Assembly (NCBI RefSeq): GCF_007096385.1
Contig: NZ_VJWL01000001.1
Span: 1,147,388-1,211,387 of the forward strand
Origin: Aliidiomarina halalkaliphila
GTDB lineage: Bacteria; Pseudomonadota; Gammaproteobacteria; Enterobacterales; Alteromonadaceae
Reading direction: 5' to 3'
Length of the DNA: 64,000 bases
Each line of letters begins with the position of its first letter. Positions within the stretch are counted from its first letter, which is position 1. Shown here piece after piece: positions 28,633 through 38,653 of this stretch. The position numbers and the translations under genes were made by a program. The notes under the pieces are model-generated. The model searched no databases, was not told where the DNA came from, and saw only the letters and a list, made by a program, of their open reading frames with translations.

Positions 28633-29395
28633 CTGAGTTCTCCTTATCGCCAGTATTCAATATTTTTTGCGCCCAAGGCCGATGAATCTCACGGCGTAAC
28701 AATTCGTTATTCAGGCGCATAATAATCAACGCTGCCGCCAGCCCCATAAAGGCAAAAATATTCACCACCAGGGGCCATAACATTTCAGGTGCGATACTGG
28801 GGGATTCAAAACGGGTAATCACTTTGGTAATGGTCGATTGCTGATGTAGCGTGTTCCACCAGTACACCGAATAATGAATAATCGGAATATTGATCACACC
28901 CACCAAGGCCAAGATACTTGCGGCTTTACCACCAGCACGCTCATCTTCAAAGGCCACATACAAGGCCATCACCCCAAGGTACAAAAATAATAAAATCAGT
29001 TGCGAGGTAAGGCGTGCGTCCCACACCCACCAAGTGCCCCACATGGGTTGTCCCCATACCGCACCGGTAAATAACGAGATAAAGGTGAGTACGGCTCCGA
29101 CCGGGGCAATCGCTAACACCGCTTGTTCTGCGGTGCGAATTTGCCATACGAGGGCAATCAATCCGGCAATGGCCATGCTCACATAAAAGCCCATCGACCA
29201 AATTGCCGCAGGCACATGGACAAAGATAATGCGGTAGCTTTCGCCTTGTTGGTAATCCGGCGGCGCATAGGCCAAGCCCCAGATTACGCCAACCAAGGTA
29301 AGCAAGAGCCCAGGAATTAAAAACCAAGGGAGAAGTTTCTGGTTTAGCGCAAAGGTTGCTTCAGACTTTGCATAAGGATGTAACCAACGCCACAT
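28622..29395 (-). CDS. ccmC: Haem exporter protein CcmC
   Basis: 257-residue membrane protein with six helices. The tryptophan-rich motif GQPMWGTWWVWDARLTS, with flanking periplasmic His residues, marks it as CcmC, which loads haem onto CcmE. It lies one base after ccmB on the same strand. Slightly longer at the ends than E. coli CcmC. Confidence 0.96.
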   Translation of the reverse strand: MWRWLHPYAKSEATFALNQKLLPWFLIPGLLLTLVGVIWGLAYAPPDYQQGESYRIIFVHVPAAIWSMGFYVSMAIAGLIALVWQIRTAEQAVLAIAPVGAVLTFISLFTGAVWGQPMWGTWWVWDARLTSQLILLFLYLGVMALYVAFEDERAGGKAASILALVGVINIPIIHYSVYWWNTLHQQSTITKVITRFESPSIAPEMLWPLVVNIFAFMGLAAALIIMRLNNELLRREIHRPWAQKILNTGDKENSDAV

Positions 29396-29396
29396 A

Positions 29397-30074
29397 TCAG
29401 TTCACACTCACTCGTAATCCGGCTTTCACCGCGAAAGGGGCCAAGGTGATGGTGATCACCAAAAACGCACCCATTAATGCCAATGGGCCTGTGGCAGACA
29501 GACCCGATACAGCTGCTTCAACTGCAGCTGTTGCGAAAATCAACAGAGGGATAAGCAGCGGCAGCAATAACAAACTTAATAATGCACCACCTTTATTGAG
29601 GCTGACCGTCAGGGCCACACCAATGGCACCGGCTGCACTTATTACGGGCGTTCCCAATAAAAGGGTCACCCATAATACGCCCCACGCCGTTGTCGGTAAA
29701 TTCAGCAACAAAGCCAACAACGGCGCTATGAATAAAATAGGAACCGCTGTCATTACCCAGTGTACCGCGATTTTTGCCAATACGCTGACTTCCAAAGAGA
29801 CCGGCAACAGCATCATTTGTTCCAAAGCCCCATCACGAAAATCATCACGGAACATGCGTTCAAGGCCTAACATGGCGGATAACAATGCCGACACCCAAAT
29901 CACCCCAGGGGCGATGCGCGCTAAAATATCCGGCCCCGGCCCCACGCCTAATGGAAATAAGCTCACCACAATCAGTAGAAAAATCAAGGGGTTGAGTAAA
30001 TCGCTCCGTTGTCGCGATGCCACTCGTAAATCCCTTTTTACAATCTGTATAAAAATCCGTGCCGCGTTTGCCAT
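29397..30074 (-). CDS. ccmB: Haem exporter protein CcmB
   Basis: 225-residue membrane protein with six helices and the family segments RDLRVASRQRSDLLNPLIFLL (N-terminal) and LERMFRDDFRDGALEQMML. With CcmA it forms the ABC transporter that frees holo-CcmE from CcmC. The start shares one base with the ccmA stop (TAATG). Confidence 0.95.
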   Translation of the reverse strand: MANAARIFIQIVKRDLRVASRQRSDLLNPLIFLLIVVSLFPLGVGPGPDILARIAPGVIWVSALLSAMLGLERMFRDDFRDGALEQMMLLPVSLEVSVLAKIAVHWVMTAVPILFIAPLLALLLNLPTTAWGVLWVTLLLGTPVISAAGAIGVALTVSLNKGGALLSLLLLPLLIPLLIFATAAVEAAVSGLSATGPLALMGAFLVITITLAPFAVKAGLRVSVN

Positions 30075-30733
30075 TAGTGCTGATACCTCAATGCAATGCG
30101 CTGTAACGGAAATTTTTCGGCGTTCACGGGTTGGTGCGACGTGAGGATAATAGCCCCACCTTGGCCGACATGTTCGGCAAAGCGGGCTTCTAATAAGGCA
30201 ATACCGGCCACATCAAGGGCCGTAAAAGGCTCGTCAAGAATCCATAACGGTGCTTGGGTCAACCATAATCGCGCCAGCGCAATTCGACGTTGCTGTCCTG
30301 CAGAAAGGCCTTGGGCTGGAATGTCTTCGAGTCCAACCAAGCCAACGTTGGCCAAAAGTTCATAAGGGGGTTCTACCAGAGGTTGCCCTTGCACTGCCGC
30401 GTAAAACTCTAGGTTTTCGATGGCTGTGAGCTCAGGTTTTACACCGGATTTATGACCGATAAACAATAAAGACTGATGATACTCATCGCGACACTGGGTA
30501 ATTGACTCGCCTTGGAAATGAACAGTGCCTGCTTGCGCCGGCAGTAGCCCGGTGAGAATCCGCAATAAGCTGGATTTACCAGCACCATTTGGGCCTTCAA
30601 TTTGCCATACTTCACCGGCACGCACTGTCATACTGAGATCCGCAAAAAGGGTACGCTCGCCGCGAATAGACGATAACGCGGTTGCGGCTAACAAAATCGA
30701 CGAGACGGACGTTTCGGGAGTTGCAGTGGCCAT
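30074..30733 (-). CDS. ccmA: Haem exporter ATPase CcmA
   Basis: 219-residue ABC ATPase. Walker A GPNGAGKSSLLRIL, signature LSAGQQRRIALARL (the family's SAGQ variant) and Walker B LWILDEPFTALD are all present. ATG 30733 is chosen because AAAGGTG lies before it; the frame could start two codons earlier at GTG. First gene of the nine-gene ccm operon, with a gap of about 90 bases behind the pilin genes. Confidence 0.95.
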   Translation of the reverse strand: MATATPETSVSSILLAATALSSIRGERTLFADLSMTVRAGEVWQIEGPNGAGKSSLLRILTGLLPAQAGTVHFQGESITQCRDEYHQSLLFIGHKSGVKPELTAIENLEFYAAVQGQPLVEPPYELLANVGLVGLEDIPAQGLSAGQQRRIALARLWLTQAPLWILDEPFTALDVAGIALLEARFAEHVGQGGAIILTSHQPVNAEKFPLQRIALRYQH

Positions 30734-30825
30734 GCACACCTTTATGTTCTACGGATTATGTTTGCAGTTATTAAGTGCAGATAAATTGCGCACATCCTAG
30801 CAAAAAAACCCTTTTGGGGCGACCA

Positions 30826-31194
30826 TTATCGACGATACCAGCCGCTTTCCTCCCCGAGCCACTGCGGGTAATCGGGATGGGCACTCACCGACCAACGCCA
30901 ACCGGCTTGTTCGGCCCAAATGAACCACTGCCGGCCGTCACTAAAGACCCCAGAGCTGGTGTGTAATTGGTCTGGATGATGGCGGCTAAGAAAACGCTGT
31001 TGATAGTACCACTGGGCCATCTCTGCCTCACTGCGATACACCTGTTCAGGAATCGGCCACAGGGTTCCTAATTGATGTAACACAGTCGCTGCGCCCACCA
31101 CGCCAATACTCAGTACGGAGGTAGCGACCATCACCTCAACAAGCGTCATGCCGCCCTGATGACGGTGCGGTTGCGCGGTGTTTCGCGCTTTCAT
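30826..31194 (-). CDS. Minor pilin, PilV-like
   Basis: 122 residues with a type III signal: a basic leader of about 15 residues ending GG, then MTLVEVMVATSVLSIGVVGAA. The Glu at mature position 5 is kept. It fits the PilV/GspI type of minor pilin, which helps prime pilus assembly. The start ATG at 31194 overlaps the upstream stop (ATGA). The body is short and Trp-rich. Last of four pilin genes; no PilY1 or PilE follows, the ccm operon does. Confidence 0.8.
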   Translation of the reverse strand: MKARNTAQPHRHQGGMTLVEVMVATSVLSIGVVGAATVLHQLGTLWPIPEQVYRSEAEMAQWYYQQRFLSRHHPDQLHTSSGVFSDGRQWFIWAEQAGWRWSVSAHPDYPQWLGEESGWYRR

Positions 31195-31622
31195 GGTAAC
31201 CAACCCGCTTCGATATGGCTGTCGGCGCCTTCGCTATCACTAGTTTCATACCAAATACCTTGCCATACCCGAGCCACATCCTTGAGCTGATGCTCAATCA
31301 CAATAGTGACTTTCCGACAGTACCCATCAGGATTTGGACAGTCGCGCTCCTGCCATTGGCTAGATAGCGTAAATCCAAGCGGCACGTCTATATCCGCTGT
31401 GGTGACATCGCCGCGCAAATACGCTTCCATTCGATCCTGTGCGCTTATCATTAAGCGTTCCGCCCGCACCATTCTTAGATCAAGCGAGGTGAGTCGTAAA
31501 CTATACAGGGCTTCCTGTAACACGCCGAGTAAAATCAAACTGCTGATCATCAAGAAAATAAGTACCGTAGGCAATGCGATACCAAGGCAATTCCCGCCGG
31601 CGTAGATAGGCCAACATCTCAT
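31191..31622 (-). CDS. Minor pilin, PilX-like
   Basis: 143 residues. Leader MRCWPIYAGGNCLG, then IALPTVLIFLMISSLILLGVL. This follows the prepilin pattern but without Glu at mature position 5. The next part, TSLDLRMVRAERLMISAQDRMEAYL, resembles the PilX N-terminal helix. Two Cys (CPNPDGYC) may form a disulfide. ATG 31622 overlaps the PilW-like stop by one base (TGATG); the longer frame upstream lacks support. Confidence 0.75.
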   Translation of the reverse strand: MRCWPIYAGGNCLGIALPTVLIFLMISSLILLGVLQEALYSLRLTSLDLRMVRAERLMISAQDRMEAYLRGDVTTADIDVPLGFTLSSQWQERDCPNPDGYCRKVTIVIEHQLKDVARVWQGIWYETSDSEGADSHIEAGWLP

Positions 31623-32080
31623 CACGGATACCATGGATGACACCACTGCCATGACGCAGTATCACCCCGATAACGCCCTTGCAAACAAAACTGCTGGCTA
31701 TGCAATTGGAGGCCGTCGATGCGTAAATGACTGGGATCATGTAAACCATGCCAACCGTTAGTCTCGCAGTCCCCTTCCTCCGGGCGCCACTGCAACTGTT
31801 GGCTGCGAACCCGTAACCCGATCGTGCCCAGTAATATGCAATCCGCTTGGCGCTCCGGTACGGATGTAGGATTGGCCTTTTGCTCCAAAAGAAGCGCTCG
31901 TACACTCCAATGCCCGAGTTGGTAGAAGCTTTGTAATGCATCAGCGCGCTGCTGTCCTAGCCGCGCCTGTGCCCACATCTGGGTGAATATCTGTAGCGCG
32001 GCTAACAGAGTGATGCTCGCGATACTCAAAGCAAGCATCAGCTCAAGCAGGGAAAATCCGCAGAATTTAACAGGCCGCAT
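31622..32080 (-). CDS. Minor pilin, PilW-like
   Basis: 152 residues. An eight-residue leader ends in G, then FSLLELMLALSIASITLLAAL, with Glu5, forms the pilin helix. Several Cys (CILLG, EGDCETNG, FCLQG, QWCH) suggest disulfides. Shorter than most PilW proteins, and it could equally be described as a GspJ-type pseudopilin. It overlaps the fimT-like gene by 14 bases. Confidence 0.75.
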   Translation of the reverse strand: MRPVKFCGFSLLELMLALSIASITLLAALQIFTQMWAQARLGQQRADALQSFYQLGHWSVRALLLEQKANPTSVPERQADCILLGTIGLRVRSQQLQWRPEEGDCETNGWHGLHDPSHLRIDGLQLHSQQFCLQGRYRGDTASWQWCHPWYP

Positions 32081-32543
32081 AGCCGCTCCAGCGGGGGCCT
32101 TGGGTACACAAACGAATACGCCCTAAGGTACTTACAACCATCCGTACTCGCGGCAATTGGGGGGCATCGAGAAGCATGAATTCAATGTGTCCGGCACTAA
32201 ATCCAGCCATCCCTATGGGGGCAGTAAAGCGCGCTGCATCGCCGCTCGCAAAGTTCCATTGATAGTTCACCCTGTCGTCGCGGGGCACACATTCAGGTGT
32301 TTGCTCACTCCGCCACCAACACCATGCTAGCTGACCATGGTGCTCTCGTATTCCAAACCAGTGATCAACACCTAAACCTATACTGCGCAAACGTGTTTCC
32401 TGGGCATGGGCATAGACTTTTTGAACTTCTGTTTGCAGCCGTTGTTGTTGCCGGTAGTGATGAACGTTGGGGTAGGCAAACACACTGAGCAAGGCGAGAA
32501 AAGCGACCACAAACAACACTTCAAGCAGCGAAAACCCTTGCAT
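32067..32543 (-). CDS. Minor pilin, FimT/GspH-like
   Basis: 158 residues. A very short leader, MQG, precedes FSLLEVLFVVAFLALLSVFAYPN with Glu5. The body has the GspH/FimT-like beta-rich pattern, ending VRMVVSTLGRIRLCTQGP. An AAGGAGG site lies before ATG 32543, which supports the short leader. First gene of the group, with its own upstream region of about 130 bases after the ispH terminator. In Pseudomonas, fimT-pilVWX genes sit at this place behind ispH. Confidence 0.82.
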   Translation of the reverse strand: MQGFSLLEVLFVVAFLALLSVFAYPNVHHYRQQQRLQTEVQKVYAHAQETRLRSIGLGVDHWFGIREHHGQLAWCWWRSEQTPECVPRDDRVNYQWNFASGDAARFTAPIGMAGFSAGHIEFMLLDAPQLPRVRMVVSTLGRIRLCTQGPRWSGYAAC

Positions 32544-32676
32544 ATGCCCTCCTTGGCGCGCAGGTGAATACGTTTTATCATTTCGGAATGAACCGCTAGA
32601 AAGTTATGAGTACTCCGACACGAGGTGTGCATCGATAACGCGCCGTTCTACTCCCTTCGTTGTTCAAGAAGTATGG

Positions 32677-32721
32677 AAAAAAAAACGGGTGATTACGACA
32701 TTATTGCGCAATCACCCGTTT
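32677..32721 (-). terminator. Terminator behind ispH
   Basis: On the minus strand AAACGGGTGATT ... AATCACCCGTTT, a perfect 12-bp stem with a 15-base loop, followed by a run of nine T. It closes the ileS-lspA-fkpB-ispH transcript and separates it from the pilin genes. Confidence 0.92.
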
Positions 32722-32747
32722 AATTTTTACACCCAAGCCGGTGTTAC

Positions 32748-33707
32748 TTAGGGGACCTGCACCACACGCAATTCCGGCGGGATTGAGAAAGTGACATTTT
32801 CTTCGCGACCAGAACGTTCATCAACCGCGGCGCCTTCGCCCTGCTGCTCCGCATAACGGCGTAACCAACTCACCACATTTTGTACCAGAATTTCTGGCGC
32901 CGATGCCCCTGCGGTAACGCCCACGGTGTTGATGTTCTCTAACCAGGCTTCGTTAATGCAGTTGGCATCATCAATTAGGTGCGCTTTGGTGCCCATCTTC
33001 TCAGCCAACTCACGCAGACGATTGGAGTTTGAGCTGTTACGAGCCCCCACCACCAACAACACATCCACCTCGGCGGCTAACTCACGCACGGCATCTTGTC
33101 GATTCTGCGTGGCGTAACAAATATCATCTTTGCGCGGCCCTTGAATATTCGGGAAGCGCGCCCGCAACGCATCAATAATATCGGCGGTGTCATCAACGGA
33201 TAACGTCGTCTGACTCATATAGTGCAAAGCGTTCGCATCTTTTACTTGCAAGTGCGCAACATCCTCCACGGATTCCACCAGATAGATGCCGCCCGACGCA
33301 CTGCTGTATTGACCCATGGTACCCTCAACTTCAGGATGCCCAGAGTGACCAATCAACACGCATTCTTGATCCCGACGACTGGCTCGGGTGACTTCCATAT
33401 GCACCTTGGTAACCAATGGACAGGTCGCATCAAATACTTTCAAACCACGTTCGGTAGCGGCATCGCGTACTGCCCGTGATACGCCATGGGCACTGAATAT
33501 CACAATGCTATCGTCGGGAACCTGATCCAGTTCCTCAACAAACACGGCACCGCGCGCGCGCAGCCCATCAACCACATGTTTGTTATGCACCACTTCATGG
33601 CGCACATAAATAGGTGGCGAGAACAACGCCAACGCTTGCTCAACAATAGTGATGGCGCGATCGACTCCCGCGCAAAAACCACGTGGATTTGCGAGAACGA
33701 TTTTCAT
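32748..33707 (-). CDS. ispH: 4-hydroxy-3-methylbut-2-enyl diphosphate reductase
   Basis: 319-residue IspH, the last step of the non-mevalonate isoprenoid route, giving IPP and DMAPP. Cluster ligands C12 ([12 protein letters not shown]), C96 ([11 protein letters not shown]) and C197 ([11 protein letters not shown]), H41/H124-type phosphate-binding His residues and the ASAPEILVQ segment are all present. The start overlaps fkpB by four bases (ATGA). Confidence 0.97.
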   Translation of the reverse strand: MKIVLANPRGFCAGVDRAITIVEQALALFSPPIYVRHEVVHNKHVVDGLRARGAVFVEELDQVPDDSIVIFSAHGVSRAVRDAATERGLKVFDATCPLVTKVHMEVTRASRRDQECVLIGHSGHPEVEGTMGQYSSASGGIYLVESVEDVAHLQVKDANALHYMSQTTLSVDDTADIIDALRARFPNIQGPRKDDICYATQNRQDAVRELAAEVDVLLVVGARNSSNSNRLRELAEKMGTKAHLIDDANCINEAWLENINTVGVTAGASAPEILVQNVVSWLRRYAEQQGEGAAVDERSGREENVTFSIPPELRVVQVP

Positions 33708-34150
33708 GAAGCCTCCACACTTAAAATTTCAACGGCGAATGTTACGCGTTGCCCAGCCAAGGGGTGATTAAAATCAACTGTCACCATATCCGCGCTTACT
33801 TCTCGCACAATACCCGGAATTTCGCGGCCATTCGGCTGACTAAATGAAATAATAGCCCCCACTTCCGCAGGTGTGTCTCCCGAGAAACGTGCCCGTTCCA
33901 AATGATAAATATTTTCCGGTAACGGCACACCGAACGCATCTTCGGGGGCGAGCGTAAACTCGCGATTATCACCGGCTTTTAATCCCAACAAGCAATCTTC
34001 AAAGTTTTTGGTTAAGTTGCCATCGCCAATGGTCAGGCGGGCAGGTTTCCCATGCACTTTGGTGCTATCTGCCGCTGAACCATCTTCTAATTTAATTGAA
34101 AAATGGAGAACTACGCGGCTGCCGGGGCCTATCACTGAGACGTCACTCAT
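33704..34150 (-). CDS. fkpB: FKBP-type peptidyl-prolyl isomerase FkpB (SlpA)
   Basis: 148-residue SlpA-type FKBP with the FKBP core split by an IF domain (about 70-120): [40 protein letters not shown], and [18 protein letters not shown]. It speeds prolyl isomerisation and acts as a chaperone in the cytoplasm. ATG 34150 is chosen by family N-terminus; the open frame extends 20 codons upstream into lspA. Gap to lspA is 16 bases. Confidence 0.94.
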   Translation of the reverse strand: MSDVSVIGPGSRVVLHFSIKLEDGSAADSTKVHGKPARLTIGDGNLTKNFEDCLLGLKAGDNREFTLAPEDAFGVPLPENIYHLERARFSGDTPAEVGAIISFSQPNGREIPGIVREVSADMVTVDFNHPLAGQRVTFAVEILSVEAS

Positions 34151-34166
34151 ACTACAGAGGTTCCTT

Positions 34167-34691
34167 TCAGGAGGAAGATTTGTTTGCCTCAGGCTTCGCG
34201 CCTGAGCCAAAAAAGCTATCGTAAATCATTAAACCCGCGCCAATTACGATGGCACTATCGGCAACGTTAAATGCCGGCCAGTGGTAGCTTCCCACATAGA
34301 CGTCGAGGAAATCCACGACATAACCTAAACGGACACGGTCGACTACATTGCCAATAGCACCACCGACAATCAGCATAAAGGACAAGTTCAGCCACCGCTG
34401 TTCTAGCGGCTGCCGCCGCAACATGTATACCAACACGCTGGTAATCACTACTGCGATAATGGTAAAGAACCAGCGCTGCCAGCCCCCTTGATCACTCAAG
34501 AAACTAAAGGCGGCACCGTAGTTGCGTACATGCACAATATCGAAGAACGGTAGTACATCAATGCGACCAAACAAGGGCAATGCCTGGGCTACCCAAATTT
34601 TGGTGGCTTGATCGAGCATTAAAATAATCAGCGCGAGCCACCATAAACGTAACCCACTTTGTTGCCACTGTGCCGGTTTGCTGGCTGTCAT
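34167..34691 (-). CDS. lspA: Lipoprotein signal peptidase II
   Basis: 174-residue membrane aspartyl protease that cleaves prolipoprotein signal peptides (Pal, MlaA and MltF here are clients). Four helices; catalytic pair D127 (GYVVDFLDVY) and D145 (FNVADSAIVIG), and the LDQATKIW segment near the N-terminus. Twelve bases after ileS, in the conserved ileS-lspA order. Confidence 0.97.
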   Translation of the reverse strand: MTASKPAQWQQSGLRLWWLALIILMLDQATKIWVAQALPLFGRIDVLPFFDIVHVRNYGAAFSFLSDQGGWQRWFFTIIAVVITSVLVYMLRRQPLEQRWLNLSFMLIVGGAIGNVVDRVRLGYVVDFLDVYVGSYHWPAFNVADSAIVIGAGLMIYDSFFGSGAKPEANKSSS

Positions 34692-34703
34692 GCTGTGCTC
34701 CCG

Positions 34704-37538
34704 TTAAGCAAAATGGCGCGTTTCACCGGCACCGTCGACATTGCTTACGCAGCGTCCACAAATATCCGGATGACCGTCGTGTTGCCCCACATCCTCGCGA
34801 TGATGCCAGCAACGCGCACATTTCTTGTGCTCCGTGCGGGCCACACTAACCTTCAACCCTTCTAGATCTGTAGATTGAGCACCGTCTGCTGACGCCATTG
34901 GCGCCACTGTCGCGGCTGACGTAAGCAACACAAAACGCAACTCATCACCGAGTAGATTGAGGGTGCTCTGTAATTCAGGCTCACAATACAAGGTGATTTC
35001 TGCCTGCAACGAGCCGCCAATCACATCATCACGACGGGCTTGCTCAAGAGCACCATTTACCGCATCACGAACAAGCAGTAATTGCTGCCATTGGCTGTTT
35101 GAGATTTTGCCGGTAGCAAGCCCTTGTGGCCAATTGGCATACCACTCGGCGGTGAACACATAAGGGTCACGGCTGCCTTGCGGCGGTGCCGGTAATTCCG
35201 ACCACACTTCTTGCGCGGTAAAACTACAAATCGGCGCCATCCAGCGCACTAACGCTTCAGCAATGTGCCATAGCGCTGTTTGACACGAGCGCTGAGCCAC
35301 ACTGTCTTTCTTCGCGGTGTATTGGCGATCTTTAATAATATCTAAGTAGAAACTACCGAGTTCAATAGAGCAGAAGTGCATGAGCTTTTGCACCACGGTC
35401 AGGAACTGATAGTTATCAAAGGCGTCTTGAATTTCACCTTGTAGCGCTTCGGCGCGACCTACAATCCAGCGATCCAGCTCAACCATGTCGGCAGCGGCCA
35501 CTTCGTGCTCACTCGGCACGAAACCATTCAAATTGGCTAACAAGAAACGCGCGGTATTACGGATCCGGCGATAAGAATCCGCTGAGCGTTTTAGGATCTC
35601 ATCAGACACTGTCATTTCCGCGGTGTAGTCGTTACTCGCTACCCATAACCGCAGGATATCGCCACCGAGCTTGTTCATCACATCTTGCGGGGACACCACA
35701 TTGCCCAAGGACTTCGACATCTTGCGACCGTGCTGATCAACGGTAAAACCGTGGGTCAGCACTTGCTTATAAGGCGCCCGCCCTTGTGTCGCAACACCGG
35801 TCAGTAACGATGATTGGAACCAACCACGGTGCTGATCCGAACCTTCTAGGTACAGATCTGCTGGCCACTGCAGGCCTTCATCTTGCTTCAAGACACAGTA
35901 ATGGGTAACACCGGAATCAAACCATACATCCAGGGTATCGGTAAGTTTGCGATAGTCTTTAGCGTCGTCGCCCAACAGCTCTTTGGCATCGAGATCAAAC
36001 CAGGCCTGAATACCTTCCGCTTCGACTTTCTTGGCAACGGCTTCGAGCAGCTCGAGGGTGCGTGGATGTGGCTCGGCGGTTTCGGTATGAATAAACAAAG
36101 GTAACGGCACACCCCAGGTACGTTGCCGTGAAATACACCAATCCGGACGCCCATCGATCATGCCGGCGATACGATTCTCGCCCCACTCGGGCACCCAACG
36201 TACGCCTTTGATTTCCTCAAGCGCTTGCGCCCGCAAGCCTTGCTTGCTCATGCTCACAAACCACTGCGGCGTGGCCCGGAAAATAATCGGAGTTTTGTGG
36301 CGCCAACAGTGCGGGTAGCTATGCTCGTAGCTTTCGTGATGGATCAAATTGCCAGCCGCTTGCAGTGCATCCACAATGTTCGGATTGGCTTTAAATACAT
36401 GCTGGCCCGCGAACTGTGGCGTATCTTCTTTGTACACACCGTTGTCGTTCACTGGGTTATATACTTCAAGGTTATAGCGCTGACCCACAATAAAGTCATC
36501 GACACCGTGGCCTGGTGCGGTGTGCACACAGCCGGTACCTGAATCCGTGGTGACATGCTCACCTAGAATCACCGGTACCTGCCGATCCTGTAACGGATGG
36601 CGTAGTTGCACGAGTTCGATATCGGCCCCTTTACAGAAACCTAGCTTGTGGTAATGCTCAATGCCATATCGATCCATGGCAGAGGCCACCAGATCACTGG
36701 CCAGAATCAAGCGCTCAGGCTGGTCGCCTTCCACTTGTACTAATGCATATTCAAGGCTCGGCTCAACCGTCACTGCCATATTGGCTGGAATCGTCCACGG
36801 CGTAGTGGTCCAGATCAATACGCTGACTGGTCCCTGCCCTGGATGCCCCTCTGGATGAGAGAACTTGGCCACTGTGCCTTCACTATCCACGACGGGGAAG
36901 CGCACATCAATGGCGGGAGACGCTTTGTCTTTATATTCTACTTCCGCTTCAGCTAACGCCGAACCGCAATCCGTACACCAATGCACTGGCTTAAAGCCCT
37001 GTTGCAAATGGCCGCGTTCAATGATCGAACCTAAGGCGCGAATAATGTTCGCTTCCTGTTCGAAATTCATCGTTAAGTAAGGACGGTCCCAATCCCCAAA
37101 CACACCGAGGCGTTTAAAGTCAGTGCGTTGGCCTTCCACTTGAGTCAGTGCATATTCACGGCACTTCTGACGAAACTCTGCATCACTAAGTTTTTGCCCA
37201 GGCTTGCCATATTTTTTCTCGACCACCAACTCAATCGGCAGCCCATGACAATCCCAACCGGGTACATAAGGGGCATCAAAACCACTTAAGGTTTTCGATT
37301 TCACCACCATATCTTTAATGATCTTGTTCACTGCGTGGCCAATATGGATATTGCCATTGGCGTAGGGAGGGCCGTCGTGAAGAATAAACTTATCGCGACC
37401 CGCACGTGCGCTACGGATTTGCCCGTACACATCATCCTGGTACCACTGTTTAAGCATTTCCGGCTCGCGCTGGGCTAAGTTGCCGCGCATGGGGAACGCC
37501 GTATCCGGGAGGTTTAACGTGTGCTTGTAATCACTCAT
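34704..37538 (-). CDS. ileS: Isoleucyl-tRNA synthetase
   Basis: 944-residue class I synthetase. [16 protein letters not shown] holds the HIGH motif, [10 protein letters not shown] the KMSKS loop, and the editing domain (about 190-400) carries [13 protein letters not shown] and [16 protein letters not shown]. The C-terminal zinc finger CARCWHHRE...CGRC is of the type seen in pseudomonic-acid-sensitive bacterial enzymes. It lies 68 bases after ribF and is the first of the ileS-lspA-fkpB-ispH group. Confidence 0.98.
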   Translation of the reverse strand: MSDYKHTLNLPDTAFPMRGNLAQREPEMLKQWYQDDVYGQIRSARAGRDKFILHDGPPYANGNIHIGHAVNKIIKDMVVKSKTLSGFDAPYVPGWDCHGLPIELVVEKKYGKPGQKLSDAEFRQKCREYALTQVEGQRTDFKRLGVFGDWDRPYLTMNFEQEANIIRALGSIIERGHLQQGFKPVHWCTDCGSALAEAEVEYKDKASPAIDVRFPVVDSEGTVAKFSHPEGHPGQGPVSVLIWTTTPWTIPANMAVTVEPSLEYALVQVEGDQPERLILASDLVASAMDRYGIEHYHKLGFCKGADIELVQLRHPLQDRQVPVILGEHVTTDSGTGCVHTAPGHGVDDFIVGQRYNLEVYNPVNDNGVYKEDTPQFAGQHVFKANPNIVDALQAAGNLIHHESYEHSYPHCWRHKTPIIFRATPQWFVSMSKQGLRAQALEEIKGVRWVPEWGENRIAGMIDGRPDWCISRQRTWGVPLPLFIHTETAEPHPRTLELLEAVAKKVEAEGIQAWFDLDAKELLGDDAKDYRKLTDTLDVWFDSGVTHYCVLKQDEGLQWPADLYLEGSDQHRGWFQSSLLTGVATQGRAPYKQVLTHGFTVDQHGRKMSKSLGNVVSPQDVMNKLGGDILRLWVASNDYTAEMTVSDEILKRSADSYRRIRNTARFLLANLNGFVPSEHEVAAADMVELDRWIVGRAEALQGEIQDAFDNYQFLTVVQKLMHFCSIELGSFYLDIIKDRQYTAKKDSVAQRSCQTALWHIAEALVRWMAPICSFTAQEVWSELPAPPQGSRDPYVFTAEWYANWPQGLATGKISNSQWQQLLLVRDAVNGALEQARRDDVIGGSLQAEITLYCEPELQSTLNLLGDELRFVLLTSAATVAPMASADGAQSTDLEGLKVSVARTEHKKCARCWHHREDVGQHDGHPDICGRCVSNVDGAGETRHFA

Positions 37539-37606
37539 GCGGTTCGGTCCAATCTCTTTAAACTTAGGGTTAAATGATGTTGTTTCACGTTCGTACTATA
37601 CGGCAA

Positions 37607-38602
37607 TTAGTCTTGATTGACTGCCGGTGTTGCTGCGGCCTGAGCGTCGGGCTCTGTGACTGAGTCGGGTAACAATAATGCACGCGCCAAGGTCGCATCT
37701 TCAGTAATCTGTGCTTGCAGGGCGGCAAAACTTTCAAAGCGACGCTCTTCCCGTAGCCAAGCCAGTGGCGTCACCACCACATTCTGGCCGTATAGCTCCG
37801 CGCTATCATTCGGCCCTGGAAACTCAAACAAGTGCACTTCCAGTAACTCTTCGGTGCCATTTACCGTGGGCTTACGCCCAATATTCGCGACGCCTGCATA
37901 CACATGATTCTCGGTTTCCAAGCCCACCGCATACACGCCACGTAACGGTGGATGTAACCGGTGCAAACCGATATTCGCCGTGGGGAAACCGATAGTTCGG
38001 CCTCTTTTCTCACCGTGGCGAACTCGCCCATAAATTGCGTAGGGGCGACCGAGCATAGACGCTGCGGATTCAAAATCCGCCGTGGTCAGTGCGCTGCGAA
38101 TCGCGGTACTCGACACACGAATAGACTCCGTGCGATAGCTCTGTGTATCAATGACCGCAAAGCCAAAATGATCCGCGGCTTTTTTCAACAGAGCAAAATC
38201 ACCCGTGCGGCCTTTGCCAAAACGAAAATCATCGCCCACAACGAGCAAGGAGACGCCCAGCTGCGTGACCAACACCTGTTCGATAAAGTCTTCCGCCGAC
38301 AGATTGGCAAAACGTTTATTAAACTGGGTAAGCAACAAACGATCGATGCCGCATTCGGCGATATGCCGGTACTTATCCTGCCAGCGATACAAACGCGCAG
38401 GCGCACGCCCTGGTGCAAATAGCTCTAACGGCTGCGGCTCAAAAATCATGGCCACCGAGGGCACATGGCGCGCTTCCGCTTGGGCATGGACTTGCTCCAG
38501 AACCGCTTGATGGCCTAAATGAACACCATCGAAGTTGCCGATAGTCAGCACGCAACCGCGATGTTCTGGCCGGATATTATGTAAACCACGAATTAATTCC
38601 AT
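37607..38602 (-). CDS. ribF: Bifunctional riboflavin kinase/FAD synthetase
   Basis: 331 residues. N-terminal FMN adenylyltransferase (about 15-185) with GNFDGVHLGHQAVL and VSSTAIRSAL; C-terminal flavokinase (about 190-310) with KRGRTIGFPTANI and a PTVNGTEELLEVHLFEF segment. Makes FMN and FAD from riboflavin. It lies between murJ and ileS, as in many gammaproteobacteria. A Thr/Ala/Pro tail follows the kinase domain. No FMN riboswitch is nearby. Confidence 0.97.
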   Translation of the reverse strand: MELIRGLHNIRPEHRGCVLTIGNFDGVHLGHQAVLEQVHAQAEARHVPSVAMIFEPQPLELFAPGRAPARLYRWQDKYRHIAECGIDRLLLTQFNKRFANLSAEDFIEQVLVTQLGVSLLVVGDDFRFGKGRTGDFALLKKAADHFGFAVIDTQSYRTESIRVSSTAIRSALTTADFESAASMLGRPYAIYGRVRHGEKRGRTIGFPTANIGLHRLHPPLRGVYAVGLETENHVYAGVANIGRKPTVNGTEELLEVHLFEFPGPNDSAELYGQNVVVTPLAWLREERRFESFAALQAQITEDATLARALLLPDSVTEPDAQAAATPAVNQD

Positions 38603-38653
38603 AAGCGCGCGATTATATCGTAAACCTCTCGTGCATGCATTCCCAACAGGCGT

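Noticed and set aside
37539..38653. FMN riboswitch near ribF
   Set aside because: The gaps around ribF are only 51 and 68 bases, far too short for an RFN element.
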